From positions 186,001-250,000 of the forward strand of contig NC_133295.1 of the NCBI RefSeq assembly GCF_005239225.2: 64,000 nt of DNA, written 5' to 3'. This document shows positions 33,976 to 45,103 of the stretch, in pieces. The notes under the pieces were generated by a model. That model saw only the letters and a program-made list of their open reading frames with translations. It did not search any database and had not been told where the DNA came from. Position numbers and translations under genes: made by a program. Position 1 is the first letter of the stretch. Each line of letters opens with the position of its first letter. The DNA is from Populus alba. Lineage: Eukaryota; Streptophyta; Magnoliopsida; Malpighiales; Salicaceae.

Positions 33976-35466
33976 TAAAATAAAAAATCGAGCATCCACG
34001 CTAATATTAAAAATTAACTATGCTTAAATTAAAACAAGTACATAAATTGAAAGAATGATAAGCAAGAAAATTATTTTTATAAAACAATATATTACTAAAT
34101 TAAGCATAATTAGGAAATCAATATTAACTTTTTAAAAGTTTATTTTTTTTTAGTTTTATGCATCAATATTTTTTTATTTTTTTTATTTGCTTTTTGTGAA
34201 ATTTTTCTATGGTTTTGAAAGTGACAAAGATTAACTCGCATTTTTTTATTTCGATCTTCATTGAATCTAGCTTTTAAAAATGAATTTTGTTTTTAATTAA
34301 ATTAAATTAAATTAATTACAATGAGAGGAAGCAAATTTTGTTCAAACAAGTTATTGCCAGAACGTGGACAGAAGAAGGTGAGGATGACTCTTTAAGTCTG
34401 CATGCCCACCTGTGGCTTATTAAGAAGTTTTCTTCCGATTTTGTGGCTTTGAATTTCTTGGAAATTACATTTTAGTGGGCAAAGCAATCTTCGCATAAAT
34501 CTCATTGCTAAGTACAATTTGGAAAAACATCTCTGAACATTCAAATTAACCTGTCACGATTGCTTTGCGTAATTATTACTTTGCCAAGAAACTGTTATAC
34601 TTTACGGACAGGAGAAACGAGATATAAGTGCAAAGTCATTGCTTTCACTCTACTATTGTTCTCACTCTCTTGTCTGTCTCCATTTATAAGAGAAATGAGA
34701 GTGTTGGCAGCAACCAACAAATACCAAACAACTACTAACTATTATAATAAATGTTGTGGCTGACTTTAGTGTATTTATCATAAGTGATGGTGGTTGAAAA
34801 ATGTTGACATAAATCTGCTACAATTAGTACTGCCGTATTTCCAACGCTCACTTTTGTGTGGAAATATTTGCAAGTGAACCGTATTCAGCACCTAATGAAG
34901 GGTGGACAATATCTATACATCCAAGTTGATGCTGAAAGAGAAAGATCTTTTAGGACGACCAATCCCACAGCATTTTGAGTGCAAGAACCTTCAAACTCCA
35001 TTAATTCTCCATTGTTTGTCAGTTTTCTAGTAACGATTCAATAAAGCTATTGCCAGAACGTGTTATTGACTGTAAACTGGATCGAAATGGACATAAGAAG
35101 GTGAGGATGACTCTTTTTTCAATTAATTGGTTTGCAAGATTCTTATTCACAGATTTTTTTCCTACAAGTCTATTTAAAAGATTACAAGTCTATTTATAGG
35201 CTTAAAATCCTAGCTAATTAGGAAATTAAACTATTTAAAAGAAATCCTAATCTAATATTCTAATTAGATAAGGATTGTAATAAACTAATTTATTATAAAT
35301 CATTCTCCATCAAAAAATTTCTATTTTATCTAATATTAAAACTATTACTTTATTTTTTTAATCATTAAATCCTGAAAAAGGTATTATTCATATTGTGTTT
35401 CTGTAGCGTTTAATGCTTCTCCCGGTGACTTTGATTTCGACAGTATACAATCTCAGACTGGTTTGT
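33976..35466. other. RLP upstream region made of repeated promoter fragments
   Basis: GCGTAATTATTACTT, ATATAAGTGCAAAGTCA and GCCAGAACGTG...AAGAAGGTGAGGATGACTC each occur twice or more (33520-33580, 34350-34400, 34560-34650, 35050-35115). No ORF with similarity to a protein is present. Confidence 0.65.
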
Positions 35467-35476
35467 CTATAAATAC
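35467..35476 (+). promoter_or_regulatory. TATA box of the intact RLP gene
   Basis: CTATAAATAC, 72 bp upstream of the chosen ATG at 35548, in a region otherwise free of better candidates. Confidence 0.65.
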
Positions 35477-35547
35477 TACTAATAATGCCTTTCTCTTTAC
35501 TTCTCATCCTTAATTCCCAGTTATACTTTGAATCCTCAAAGGCGGCC

Positions 35548-38496
35548 ATGGGGTGTTCACTACTGTCCCTCTCTCAATCTTTCTCTTTCTTTCTGTTTGT
35601 CTTCCATTTCCATTCTACAATTTCATCTCCACTCTCCTCAAATTACTCCTCCTCCTCTTCTTCTCATTTGTGTGCTCATCACCAATCTCTTTCTCTCCTT
35701 CAATTCAAACAATCATTCTCCATTAATAGTTCTGCTTCATCGGACTACTACTATTGTCAATATCCCTCTCCAAAAACAGAGTCATGGAAAGACGGTACAG
35801 ACTGCTGCTTGTGGGACGGGGTCTCTTGTGACCTGAAAACCGGGCATGTCACTGGACTGAACCTCTCTTGCAGCATGCTTCACGGAACCCTGCATTCTAA
35901 TAATTCTCTCTTCTCTCTCCATCATCTTCAAAAGCTCGACCTCTCTTTCACTGATTTCAACACCTCCCATATTTCTTCTCGATTTGGCCAGTTCTCCAAT
36001 CTGACGCATCTTAACCTTAGTGGTTCAGATCTTGCAGGCCAAGTTCCATCGGAAATCTCTCAACTCTCCAAATTGGTTTCACTTGATCTCTCTGACAATG
36101 ACAATCTGAGTCTAGAACCAATTTTTTTTGACAAGCTTGTTCGAAACCTAACCAAGCTTAGAGAACTCCATCTGAGTTGGGTAAACATGTCACTAGTTGT
36201 TCCTATTTCCTTGATGAATCTGTCTTCGTCTCTGTCATCACTCAAACTCATTGGCTGTGGATTGCAAGGAAAACTCCCATCCTCAATGGGGAAATTTAAG
36301 CACCTGCAGTACTTGGATCTTGGAAGGAACAATCTTACTGGTTCAATTCCATATGATTTTGAGCAACTCACTGAGTTGGTTTCACTTGATTTCTCTTTCA
36401 ACAACTATTTGAATCTAGAACCATTTTCATTTGACAAGCTTGTTCGAAACCTAACCAAGCTTAGAGAACTCGATTTGAGCTCTGTAAATATGTCTTTGGT
36501 TGCACCTAATTCCTTGACCAATCTGTCCTCTTCTTTGTCATATCTTTCGCTCCTTGATTGTGGATTGCAGGGAAAGTTTCCGGGTAACATTTTTCACCTA
36601 CCAAACCTTGAATCACTGTATCTGTCATACAACGAAGGTCTCACTGGCTCTTTTCCTTCGTCTAATTTGAGTAATGTCCTCTCTCTGTTGGATCTTTCTA
36701 ATACAATAATTTCAGTTCATTTAGAAAATGACTTAATCAGTAATCTAAAGTCATTAGAATATATGTCTCTTCGTAATTGTAACATTATAAGGTCAGATCT
36801 AGCCCTGCTTGCTAATCTCACACGGCTTGTTTATTTAGACCTTTCAAGTAACAATTTGAACGGTGAGATCCCATCGTCACTTGGAAACCTTGTACACCTT
36901 TCTTACTTGATTCTCTATTCCAATAATTTTATGGGTCAAGTTCCAGATTCTTTGGGTAATCTAGTCAATCTTTCATATTTAGATTTATCAAATAATCAAC
37001 TAGGAGGCCCTCTCCATTCTCAATTAAATAACCTTTCAAATCTAGTGGGTCTAAGTTTATATGGTAACTTGTTCAATGGAACAATACCATCCTTTTTGTT
37101 TGCTCTTCCTTCTTTGTATTTTCTTGACCTTCATAACAATAATCTCATAGGGAATATAAGTGAACTCCAACACTATTCATTGATTTACCTTGATTTGAGC
37201 AATAACCACTTGCATGGAACAATCCCAAGTTCAATTTCCAAACAAAAGAACTTGGAAGCCCTTATTCTTGCGTCCAATAGTAAATTGACAGGTGAGATTT
37301 CTTCTTCTATTTGCAAGCTGAGATACCTTCAGGTCCTGGACTTGTCCAACAACAGCTTGAGTGGTTCTATGCCATTATGTTTGGGGAACTTCAGCAACAT
37401 GCTCTCGGTATTGCATCTAGGCATGAACAATCTTCAAGGCACTATCCCTTCAACATTTTCAAAGGATAATATCTTGGAGTATCTCAACCTCAATGGAAAT
37501 GAATTAGAAGGGAAAATACCACCGTCTATCATCACCTGCACAATGTTGGAAGTTATTGATCTTGGCAACAATAAGATTGAGGATACATTTCCCTACTTTC
37601 TAGAAGCGCTTCCAAAGCTCCAAATTCTTGTCCTAAAATCCAATAAACTCCAAGGTTTTGTGAAGGGTTTGACTGCATATAAGTCCTCCTCTAAATTACG
37701 GATTTTTGACATCTCTGACAACAATTTTAGTGGGCCATTGCCAACTGGGTATTTCAATAGTCTTGAAGCAATGATGGCCTCGGATCAGAACATGATTTAC
37801 ATGGTGACAACAAATTACAATGGCTATGTCTATTCCATAGAAATGACATGGAAAGGTGTAGAAATTGAGTTTTCGAAGATCCAAAGTACTATCAGAGTAC
37901 TTGATTTGTCAAATAACAATTTCACCGGAGAGATTCCAAAAGTGATGGGAAAGCTTAAAGGACTCCAACAGCTCAACCTTTCTCATAATTCCCTTACAGG
38001 TCATATCCAATCATCATTCGGAAATTTGACCAATTTGGAATCATTAGATCTATCTTCAAATTTGCTTACTGGAAGGATTCCAACGCAACTAGGGGGTCTA
38101 ACATTTCTTGGAATCCTAAACCTTTCACATAACCAACTCGAGGGGCCCATACCAAGTGGAAAGCAATTCAACACCTTTGATGCAAGCTCATTTGAAGGAA
38201 ACTTGGGTTTATGTGGATTTCAAGTACTAAAAAAATGCTACGGTGATGCGACTCCATCATTGCAGCCATCAAGCTTTAATGAAGGAGATGATTCAACATT
38301 GTTTGAAGAAGGATTTGGATGGAAAGCTGTGACAATGGGGTATGGATGTGGGTTTGTGTTTGGAGTTGCAACGGGATATGTTGTGTTTAGAACAAAAAAA
38401 CCTTCATGGTGTTTTAGGATGGTTGAAGATATATGGAATCTCAAGAGAAAGAAAACAAAGAAGAAAGCTGTCAAATGTGGTGCTAGAAGAAACTAA
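35548..38496 (+). CDS. Cf-type leucine-rich-repeat receptor-like protein, 982 aa, intact
   Basis: A single-exon frame. An in-frame ATG exists at 35485, but ATG 35548 (MGCSLLSLSQSFSFFLF) begins a classic signal peptide and matches the starts of the other copies. Domains: signal peptide about 1-26; LRRNT_2 about 40-110 with the TDCCLWDGVSCD cap; extracellular LRRs of the LxxLxxLdLSxNxLxGxIPxx type to about residue 890; a non-LRR island (FNSLEAMMASDQNMIYM... EIEFSKIQST) before the last four repeats; an acidic juxtamembrane stretch (NEGDDSTLFEEG); one membrane helix about 927-947 with Gly spacing; and a 35-residue basic tail without kinase. This is the layout of Cf-9/Cf-2-type immune receptors, which signal through SOBIR1/BAK1-type kinases (family knowledge). 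The ligand is unknown. Many NxS/T sites are present. No premature stop or frameshift is seen. Confidence 0.95.
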   Translation: MGCSLLSLSQSFSFFLFVFHFHSTISSPLSSNYSSSSSSHLCAHHQSLSLLQFKQSFSINSSASSDYYYCQYPSPKTESWKDGTDCCLWDGVSCDLKTGHVTGLNLSCSMLHGTLHSNNSLFSLHHLQKLDLSFTDFNTSHISSRFGQFSNLTHLNLSGSDLAGQVPSEISQLSKLVSLDLSDNDNLSLEPIFFDKLVRNLTKLRELHLSWVNMSLVVPISLMNLSSSLSSLKLIGCGLQGKLPSSMGKFKHLQYLDLGRNNLTGSIPYDFEQLTELVSLDFSFNNYLNLEPFSFDKLVRNLTKLRELDLSSVNMSLVAPNSLTNLSSSLSYLSLLDCGLQGKFPGNIFHLPNLESLYLSYNEGLTGSFPSSNLSNVLSLLDLSNTIISVHLENDLISNLKSLEYMSLRNCNIIRSDLALLANLTRLVYLDLSSNNLNGEIPSSLGNLVHLSYLILYSNNFMGQVPDSLGNLVNLSYLDLSNNQLGGPLHSQLNNLSNLVGLSLYGNLFNGTIPSFLFALPSLYFLDLHNNNLIGNISELQHYSLIYLDLSNNHLHGTIPSSISKQKNLEALILASNSKLTGEISSSICKLRYLQVLDLSNNSLSGSMPLCLGNFSNMLSVLHLGMNNLQGTIPSTFSKDNILEYLNLNGNELEGKIPPSIITCTMLEVIDLGNNKIEDTFPYFLEALPKLQILVLKSNKLQGFVKGLTAYKSSSKLRIFDISDNNFSGPLPTGYFNSLEAMMASDQNMIYMVTTNYNGYVYSIEMTWKGVEIEFSKIQSTIRVLDLSNNNFTGEIPKVMGKLKGLQQLNLSHNSLTGHIQSSFGNLTNLESLDLSSNLLTGRIPTQLGGLTFLGILNLSHNQLEGPIPSGKQFNTFDASSFEGNLGLCGFQVLKKCYGDATPSLQPSSFNEGDDSTLFEEGFGWKAVTMGYGCGFVFGVATGYVVFRTKKPSWCFRMVEDIWNLKRKKTKKKAVKCGARRN

Positions 38497-38518
38497 ATAA
38501 TGCAATTGATATTTTCAA

Positions 38519-38624
38519 GTAAGTTTTGCAAGCATTTGAGTTTTCAAATTTTATGTTCACAGTTTATGTAGGCTATCTTTTCTCTACAATTTATTTGATT
38601 AGTCTTACCTTTCTAATTTTGCAG
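38519..38624 (+). other. Probable 3' UTR intron of the RLP gene
   Basis: TTTTCAA/GTAAGTTTTGC at the left and TCTAATTTTGCAG/TACAAAC at the right, 20 bp after the stop. Equivalent GTAAGT...TTGCAG pairs follow the C-terminal fragments at 40.7, 45.1 and 52.0 kb. Confidence 0.6.
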
Positions 38625-39908
38625 TACAAACAAGATATCAAGTGGATATGACATTGAAACAACACTAGAGTGGCAGATCATGATATTTGATTCAAGGTAT
38701 CAAGTAGATTTTACTTTTTCTTCTCTCTTTTTTTTTTTCTTTCATTCAAGGTTAATTAGGTGTTACTTCTACGAAAAAGATTCCATGTATGTAATAGGTC
38801 AAGCAAGCAATAGTTTGTGTTAACTATAAAATCATTTATGTTTTATTGAGTTATGAACATTTCCTTATTCTTGATCACTTAAATCAATCTCCCTTTCTGG
38901 GAGTTTTTTTAGATTGATAGTGTTATGAACAAATTGCTCTGCAAACTAGTTGACAAATTCAGTTCTCATAACAACAGCAATATTTGCAAGCAAAATAAAG
39001 TAATTCTGATAAATTGTAAGTCATAAATAACTATTAAAAGTGTAACAAACCCATCTCAACAGCTACAAACAATGTTCCACAACTCTTACACAGAGCCAAA
39101 ATAATCAACAAAATCAGTCAACATTGGTGATTGACAAGTTTATATCTAAAGCAAAAGAAAAACTTTCGATTCATGCACTGAAATGGAAGAACTGAAAGCA
39201 AGCAGCATGTCCATTCATGCACTGAAATTCCAGTAAGCAAGCAAGCCGATATATTAAGCACGAAGTCAGAGTTCTTGATGTTCTCAATTAAAAAAAAAAA
39301 AAAACGCATTGAACATGATGGTTAAACCCTCGCTAATTTCCTCACTGACCCAAGATTGGGTAGTTTTAGATTAAATGGACATAAATGGGTGTTGAGGATT
39401 GTTTTGTTGTTGCATTTTATCTTCTTTTATCGGATGTTCTCATAATGTCCATACATTACTTTTGGTGATTCAGTTTTAGTTTCTTAAATCCTTCCAATTG
39501 CAAAATACAGTAATGACCACTTTCACAATTGCAAGAATGTATGCCATTCAGCTACTTTTGTTATATCCAACAAGCAGGATACATAGAAACACCACACAGC
39601 AACAAAAATACCAATATTTTGATCATTTCACAACCTCATTCATCTGAAGTAAGATCCATTAGATAAAAGACAATTCGAGCATGCTATAACATCGACCCAG
39701 AGGCCTAAACTCCAGCGCTCCAGTACAAAAGCTCAATATACAACTCAATCAGAAATGAACTTAGTTTCTACCAACACAAAACAACTTCATCCATTCCAAC
39801 AGAACTGGAAACTGAAACGCACCCTATTCAGCACAAGGAGTCACTCCCCACGTTTCAAAAACTGATTAAATTACCCATCTTCACTAAAACACCCAAATCC
39901 CCCAATCC
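38625..39908. other. 3' flank of the RLP, duplicated further downstream
   Basis: No gene is seen. Large parts (38625-38800 and 38930-39170) recur at 45230-45620 with over 90% similarity by eye, so the 3' flank was copied together with the RLP end. Confidence 0.65.
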
Positions 39909-40012
39909 CTATTCCCTACAATTACCCACGAGACCACCAGGATCCCTCATCACAATCTTAATCTCATAGCCCCCATCTCCATTGTCACACAAGAATTCGA
40001 ACTTTTCAACAA
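39909..40012 (-). pseudogene. Unrecognised C-terminal exon fragment
   Basis: The minus strand is open for 34 codons ending in TAG and reads KFEFLCDNGDGGYEIKIV and RDPGGLVGNCRE. It looks like real coding sequence, but I do not recognise the family. It ends abruptly next to the truncated RLP. The 15-mer AGAGGCCTAAACTCC occurs at 39699 and again at 40016, bracketing it. Confidence 0.3.
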
Positions 40013-40030
40013 CCTAGAGGCCTAAACTCC

Positions 40031-40696
40031 TTGCCAATATTTATGACGCGGAAAGGATCGGAATTTGAGTTTGTAAAAATTTTAGGTATCCTCACAATAC
40101 TTGATTTGTCGAGTAATAGTTTCACCGGTGAGAGTCCAAAATTGATCGGAAAGCTTAAAAGACTCCAACAACTTAACCTCTCTCACAATTACCTTACTGG
40201 TCATATCCAATCATCATTAGGAATTTTGACCAATCTAGAATCATTATATCTATCTTCAAATTTGTTCACCGGAAGGATTCCTATACAGTTGGTAGATATA
40301 ACATATCTTCAAGTCTAAGACCTTTCACATAACCAGCTTGAAGGACCCATACCCAAAGGAAAGCAGTTCGACACGTTTGATCATCGCTCATTCGAAGGAA
40401 ACTCGGGTTTGCGTGGATTTCCAATGCTAGAAGAATGTAGCAATGGCGAAGCACAACCATTACCGCCATCAAACTTTATTGCAAGAGATGATTCAACATT
40501 GTTTGAAGATGGGTTTGGATGGAAAGCTGTGGCAATTGGGTATGGATGTGGGTTTATGTTTGGAGTCATAATGAATATGTTGGGTTTAAAACAAGAAGAC
40601 CTGCATGGTTTCTGAAGATGGTTGAAGATCAATGGAGTCTTAATGCAAGCAGAGCAAAGAAGAAAGCTAGTAGAAATGGTGCAAGAAGAAACTAAA
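40031..40696 (+). pseudogene. RLP C-terminal fragment, frameshifted
   Basis: Contains the last LRRs (ILDLSSNSFTGESPKLIGKLKRLQQLNLSHN read in 20-residue pieces), the CF-type end FEGNSGLRGF, the acidic juxtamembrane block and the membrane helix. A TAA interrupts after DITYLQV, and one G is missing after GVIM near 40570, so the tail FLKMVEDQWSLN...ARRN is in another frame. The 5' two-thirds of the gene are absent. Confidence 0.9.
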
Positions 40697-40965
40697 CAAT
40701 GCAGTCAGTATCTTCAAAGTTCGTTCTGTAAGTTGTTTCCTTTCTGATTTTTTATAAGTAATCATGACTACAGTTATATATTGTTTTTATTGCAGTGTTA
40801 TTTCAATAAAGGTTGTGTCTCACGTGATACCGAGTGGCGTTGGCTTTGGAACAACACTAAAGTGGCAGATTCATAGTGTTGAAGATAACACTACTAATAA
40901 TTAAATACTACTAATAATGCCTTTCTTTATTTCTCATCTCTCCTAATTATACTTCGAATCCTGTA

Positions 40966-41419
40966 ATGGGGTTTTCACAACTGTGCCTCTCTCAATCTCT
41001 CTCTTTCATTCTGTTTCTCTTCCATTTCCATTCAACAATTTCATCTCCACTCTCCTCAAATCACTCCTCCTCCTCTTCTTCTCATTTGTGTGCTCATCAC
41101 CAATCTCTTTCTCTCCATCAATTCAAACAATCCTTCTCCATTAATAGATCTGCCTCATTGGAGTATTGTCAATATCCTTTTCCAAAAACTGAGTCATGGA
41201 TAGATAGTACAGACTGCTGCTCGTGGGATGGGGTCACTTGTGACACGAAAACCGGGCATGTCACTGGACTGGACCTCTCTTGCAGCATTCCTTATGGCAC
41301 CCTCCATTCCAATAGCACCCTTTTTCTCCCTGCATCATCTTCAAAAGCTCGACCTCTCTGACAATCATTTCAAAAAGATAGAATTTGAGAATGTGAATCT
41401 CTGTTCTCCTTATCTCTAA
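40966..41419 (+). pseudogene. RLP N-terminal fragment (signal peptide, LRRNT, first LRR)
   Basis: ATG at 40966 gives a signal peptide (MGFSQLCLSQSLSFILFLF), the LRRNT_2 domain with STDCCSWDGVTCD and the first LRR strand. A frameshift within CACCCTTTTTCTCCC near 41325 moves SLHHLQKLDLSDNHF into another frame, and the LRR region ends at the stop near 41417. The literal product would be a 131-residue secreted peptide. Confidence 0.88.
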
Positions 41420-42390
41420 GGTCAGAGAGTAAATCATATATATATTGTTTCTTAGAAGACGGTTAAAGAAGAAGGGGAAACCAGCTGTCATGACTATGAA
41501 CAGATTCTAGAGCTAGGCAGTTATAACAAATCAGTAACAATAAATCCAACAACATCAAGTTGGGTAAATCACGTAACAGACTATTCTAGCATTGGCTTAC
41601 TGTACCCATTTACAGCAACCCTAGTCTTAGTTGTTGTGCCAAGAACTCTCTGCAAGTCTGACTGGGACAATGCCCTAGGTGCCTTGTAAAGGGTTAAAAA
41701 ATCCACAGCAAGCTCAAACAAATAAAATCCTCCGGATAATATTTTTGTAGTCCATAAAGACACTTTGTTTAATTTCTTCTAGTTCTCTTGAGGAACCATA
41801 CTATCTTCTATCCATTGCGATGGAAAGTCATTGGATTTGGATAGAACACAACAGGCAACAATTACCAAAACTTTTCCATGACTAAATCGAACCCCCAACC
41901 ATCAAAAATCTTAAAAAAACAAATCAGTAGGTGCCTAAACTTTTCATTTGCTAAAACTACATTTTTCAGGATAAAAAACTCATGTTTATATCAGATAATG
42001 CACTTTATATTCCATCATCTGGAGAATGTTGAAAGGCGTGATGAAGACCAGTACATAAGGTCTCATGGCTGTGGTTGTGTCAACAAGAGGTTCAACAATG
42101 TTCAATCAATCAAGGGTTAGAATCAGGGTTTGAGCTGGTAATTGGGAACTTGAATTCGAAACACCAAATTCTGTTACCTTTTTCAAAGGGGAGTAAGTGA
42201 CAAACGAATTCAGGTGCTGGAGGCATTGTAGACAAATGTAAGGGATTTGATCTTGCAGACAACTTGCAGCTATCAATTCAGGACTTTAGAACAAATTTAT
42301 TTCTGGTAATATTCTTCCCACTTTTGTTGCTACTAGGTATAACTATTATAAGAATAACAGATGAGCCACTCTTTTTAGATTTATAGGGTG
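41420..42390. other. Non-coding part of the duplicated block
   Basis: No gene is recognised; short frames here (for example 41581-41763 minus) are not protein-like. A third, rearranged copy of parts of this DNA is at 45930-45990, 46503-46545 and 47461-47527. Confidence 0.6.
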
Positions 42391-42480
42391 TGTTAGGTAT
42401 TGCTATTAGTGGGGCTACCCCACCACCAAGCACCATGTTTTCAGCCATGTTTTTGCCTATAAAAGAGGCATGTATCTTGA
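42391..42480 (+). repeat. Truncated LTR, same as that at 53611
   Basis: TGTTAGGTATTGCTATTAG through CCTATAAAAGAGGC is shared with the LTR at 53611-53993, with a 31-bp internal deletion after ACCAAGCA. It breaks off at ATCTTGA where a gypsy-type LTR begins. Confidence 0.85.
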
Positions 42481-44868
42481 ATTATAGAAGACAATCTCTG
42501 CAATAATTATTGCAATATTTCCTTAAATAAAAACATGTAGAGATTTTCTATATAAATAAACATCCAGCCATATATACAGAGGGGGGGAGAAAATTTACAA
42601 GGAGGAATTTTGAAGACAAAATTAGGGTAACCACAAAACCCTAAACCCATTTCTTTTAAGCCAGCCGGCTGCCCACCCAGCTGAGAAAAAAAAGAAAGAA
42701 AAGAAAAAGAAGCCGCCGGACCAGCCTCCCAGCCCCCTCTCCCAGCCAACAAAAGGCAGCCGCTGATCCTCTCTTCTTCACAGATACCCGACCACAGCAC
42801 CAAGACTCCTTTCTCCCCGATTCCAGCCTTTTCCCTTTGTTTTCTTCTACCCCTCAGCCGACCAAAGAACCCCCTTACTCTGCTCCCAAACCAGCAGGTC
42901 CTCCCCACCATTTTTCCACTTTCAGCCGCACACTGCCTTTTCCATCTCCATTCTCAAAACCAAAACAAATCTTCCCTCTATCACCCTAACAGCAAGAAAA
43001 CCAAAGCCTCGTCCTCTCCTTCTTTCTTTTTGGTTTCTCCCCATCACCACCAAATTCTCCCCCACGGTCCAACAACCTCTCTTAAGATCAGCCAAAACCG
43101 TGAGCCACAAGGAGCGTCAGGAGCTTTGCTTCACATTCCAAATAGACAGATTTTCCCTGAGTCCTGCACCAGAACGCAGCCGTCTCCAGCTTCAACAGCA
43201 GCGTTGTCTTTAGCCCCGGCAGCCATCACTGACTCACAGCCCCTCAACCACTGGAAGCAGGTACTAGCCGCAGCAACAATCTAGTGGTGCGACCAGTCTC
43301 TTCTCTGCACCAGCAGCTGGTCCCAGTCGTCTCCCTCGCCAATCTTTTCCCCATCGCCAGCAGTAGCTTTGTTTTCTTCTCTGCACCGGGAGCAAGAAGC
43401 AGCAGGGGTGCGCGTTCATCACCAGTCATTGCAATTCCTCAGCCACTTTGAGCACGCAGGCCAGCAGCAGCAGAGGAATTTTTTTCTTCAGCCATAGGTT
43501 ACTCCTCCAGCAACATCCTTCTCTTCCCTGCAGAAGTGGCACTAGTAGTAGCAACACCGAAGGGCCACCATTGAGACAATCATCTTTCAGCCAGCAAACC
43601 AGTCTCCATTTGGGAACAGCGAGCAGGGGCGTTTCTTTGTGAGCAGCGTTCAGTCGTCTCCCTCCATTTCGCCTCCAGCCGTTGTCTAGCAGGTAAGTCC
43701 TTTTATTCCCAGCTTTTGCATGCATTCTTGCATTTGTTACTGTTCAAGTGAAATTTAATTCACTTGAACAGTAACCGGGTAAGGCATGTGTATTTTTTTT
43801 TTTTTTTGGTATTGTAAAAATAGAAATCTAGCATTTAGAATACCCAATTTTCGACGTAATGTGACAAATATAAATATATATCAAAAAATGTTTTCTTGTG
43901 TGTTGCATACGGCCAATACCCTAACATGTTTTAAACGTTTTTTTTTTATATACAAAAAATATTAGAAGTTTTAAAAAGGTGTTTTCGCATGGATTTCGTA
44001 AACACAATAAAAAAATTATTTTCTTGCATTTTTGGATTTTACAACATGTTTGTAAAACTCTAAAGGGTATTGGCCAATATTTCAAAAAACATAAAAATCC
44101 TATTTTGGGGGGGAATTCATCTATTATTTACCGCTAATGTTTGAATAAAGAAATCCTTAAAGGACGAATATCCAAAATATTATTGGGAGTAATAAATCTG
44201 CACACATCCTTGAAAGAAGCCTCGATTATAATCGAGGACATTTCAAATTTTGACTCCACGGTTTACGAGCCGTGAAAGTATGAAATACTATGGCAAAAGA
44301 AGGCTTTTAAAGCGCTCTAAATTTACTTAGATTTCTAAATCTTTGTCCTTCCTTCTTGCGATTTACGAGTCGCAAACTCTTGAAATACTAAGGGAAATAT
44401 GAGCTTTTACAGCATATGGAAATCTCCTTGGATTTCTATCTTAATAAATTTAGTTTGAATCAAACACAGATTTCAAGAGATCTGCATTGGTTCTCCTTGG
44501 TACTTTGTAGACATATCTAAGGGTGTGATCCACATTGACCAAGGGTTCTTTTTTTTTTTAGACTTTGAGTCCAAGTTTGTTCATCATAGCAAACCTATCA
44601 TAGGAAAACTAATGGGATTAGAAAACACCAACACCATAGCAATTATAAGATAAACCAAACACCATGCAACTTACCTTAGGTAGGGCGTATTAGGGGTGCT
44701 AATACCTTCCCTTTACGCAACCAGTCCCTTGCCTTAGAATCTCTGAAAGACCAGTTAGGGTTCCTAGTGACCAAAATACTAGGTGGCGACTCCAAAAAAC
44801 TGAATCAAGCAAAAACACATAACGAGAAAAATCGCCATCGGACGCCGCGCGGATTTGGACGTGCGACA
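42481..44868 (+). mobile_element. Large gypsy-type LTR (5' end uncertain), plus orientation
   Basis: A TATA-like TCTATATAAATAAA at about 42547 is followed by a GC-rich, CAGCAGC-containing leader to 43690, a consensus splice donor (CTAGCAG/GTAAGT), AT-rich DNA, and a conserved end with CTAATACCTTCCC, TACTAGGTGGCGACTCC and the terminus GTGCGACA. The same end in reverse complement is at 55665. No internal region is present, so this is a solo or truncated LTR. It has replaced or split RLP sequence, since RLP coding resumes at 44869. Confidence 0.75.
43736..43775. repeat. 17-bp perfect hairpin inside the LTR
   Basis: GTTACTGTTCAAGTGAA, a 6-base loop ATTTAA and the exact reverse complement. Confidence 0.9.
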
Positions 44869-45103
44869 ACCGCCATCAAGCTTTAATGAAGGAGATGATT
44901 CAACATTGTTTGGAGAAGGATTTGGATGGAAAGTTGTGACAATAGGGTATGGATGCGGGTTTGTGTTTGGAGTTGCAACGGGATACGTTGTGTGTAGAAC
45001 AAAAAAACCTTCATGGTTTCTTAGGATGGTTGAAGATAAATGGAATATCAAGAGCAAAAACACAAAGAAGAATTTCCGCAGATATGGTGCTAGAAGAAAC
45101 TAA
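44869..45103 (+). pseudogene. RLP C-terminal fragment (membrane helix and tail)
   Basis: Starts abruptly after the LTR terminus with PPSSFNEGDDSTLFGEGFGW, then the membrane helix (GYGCGFVFGVATGYVV) and the basic tail ending GARRN. Very close to the end of the intact RLP, and its 3' flank matches 38520-38640. Confidence 0.92.

Larger units (their letters stand above)
40417..42480 (+). repeat. Segmental duplication, copy 1
   Basis: From TGGATTTCCAATGC.AGAAGAATG to GAGGCATGTATCTTGA this block matches 51720-53729 base for base, apart from scattered differences and a few indels. It contains an RLP C-terminal end, the promoter and N-terminus of the next RLP copy, non-coding DNA and the start of an LTR. 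Confidence 0.92.
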
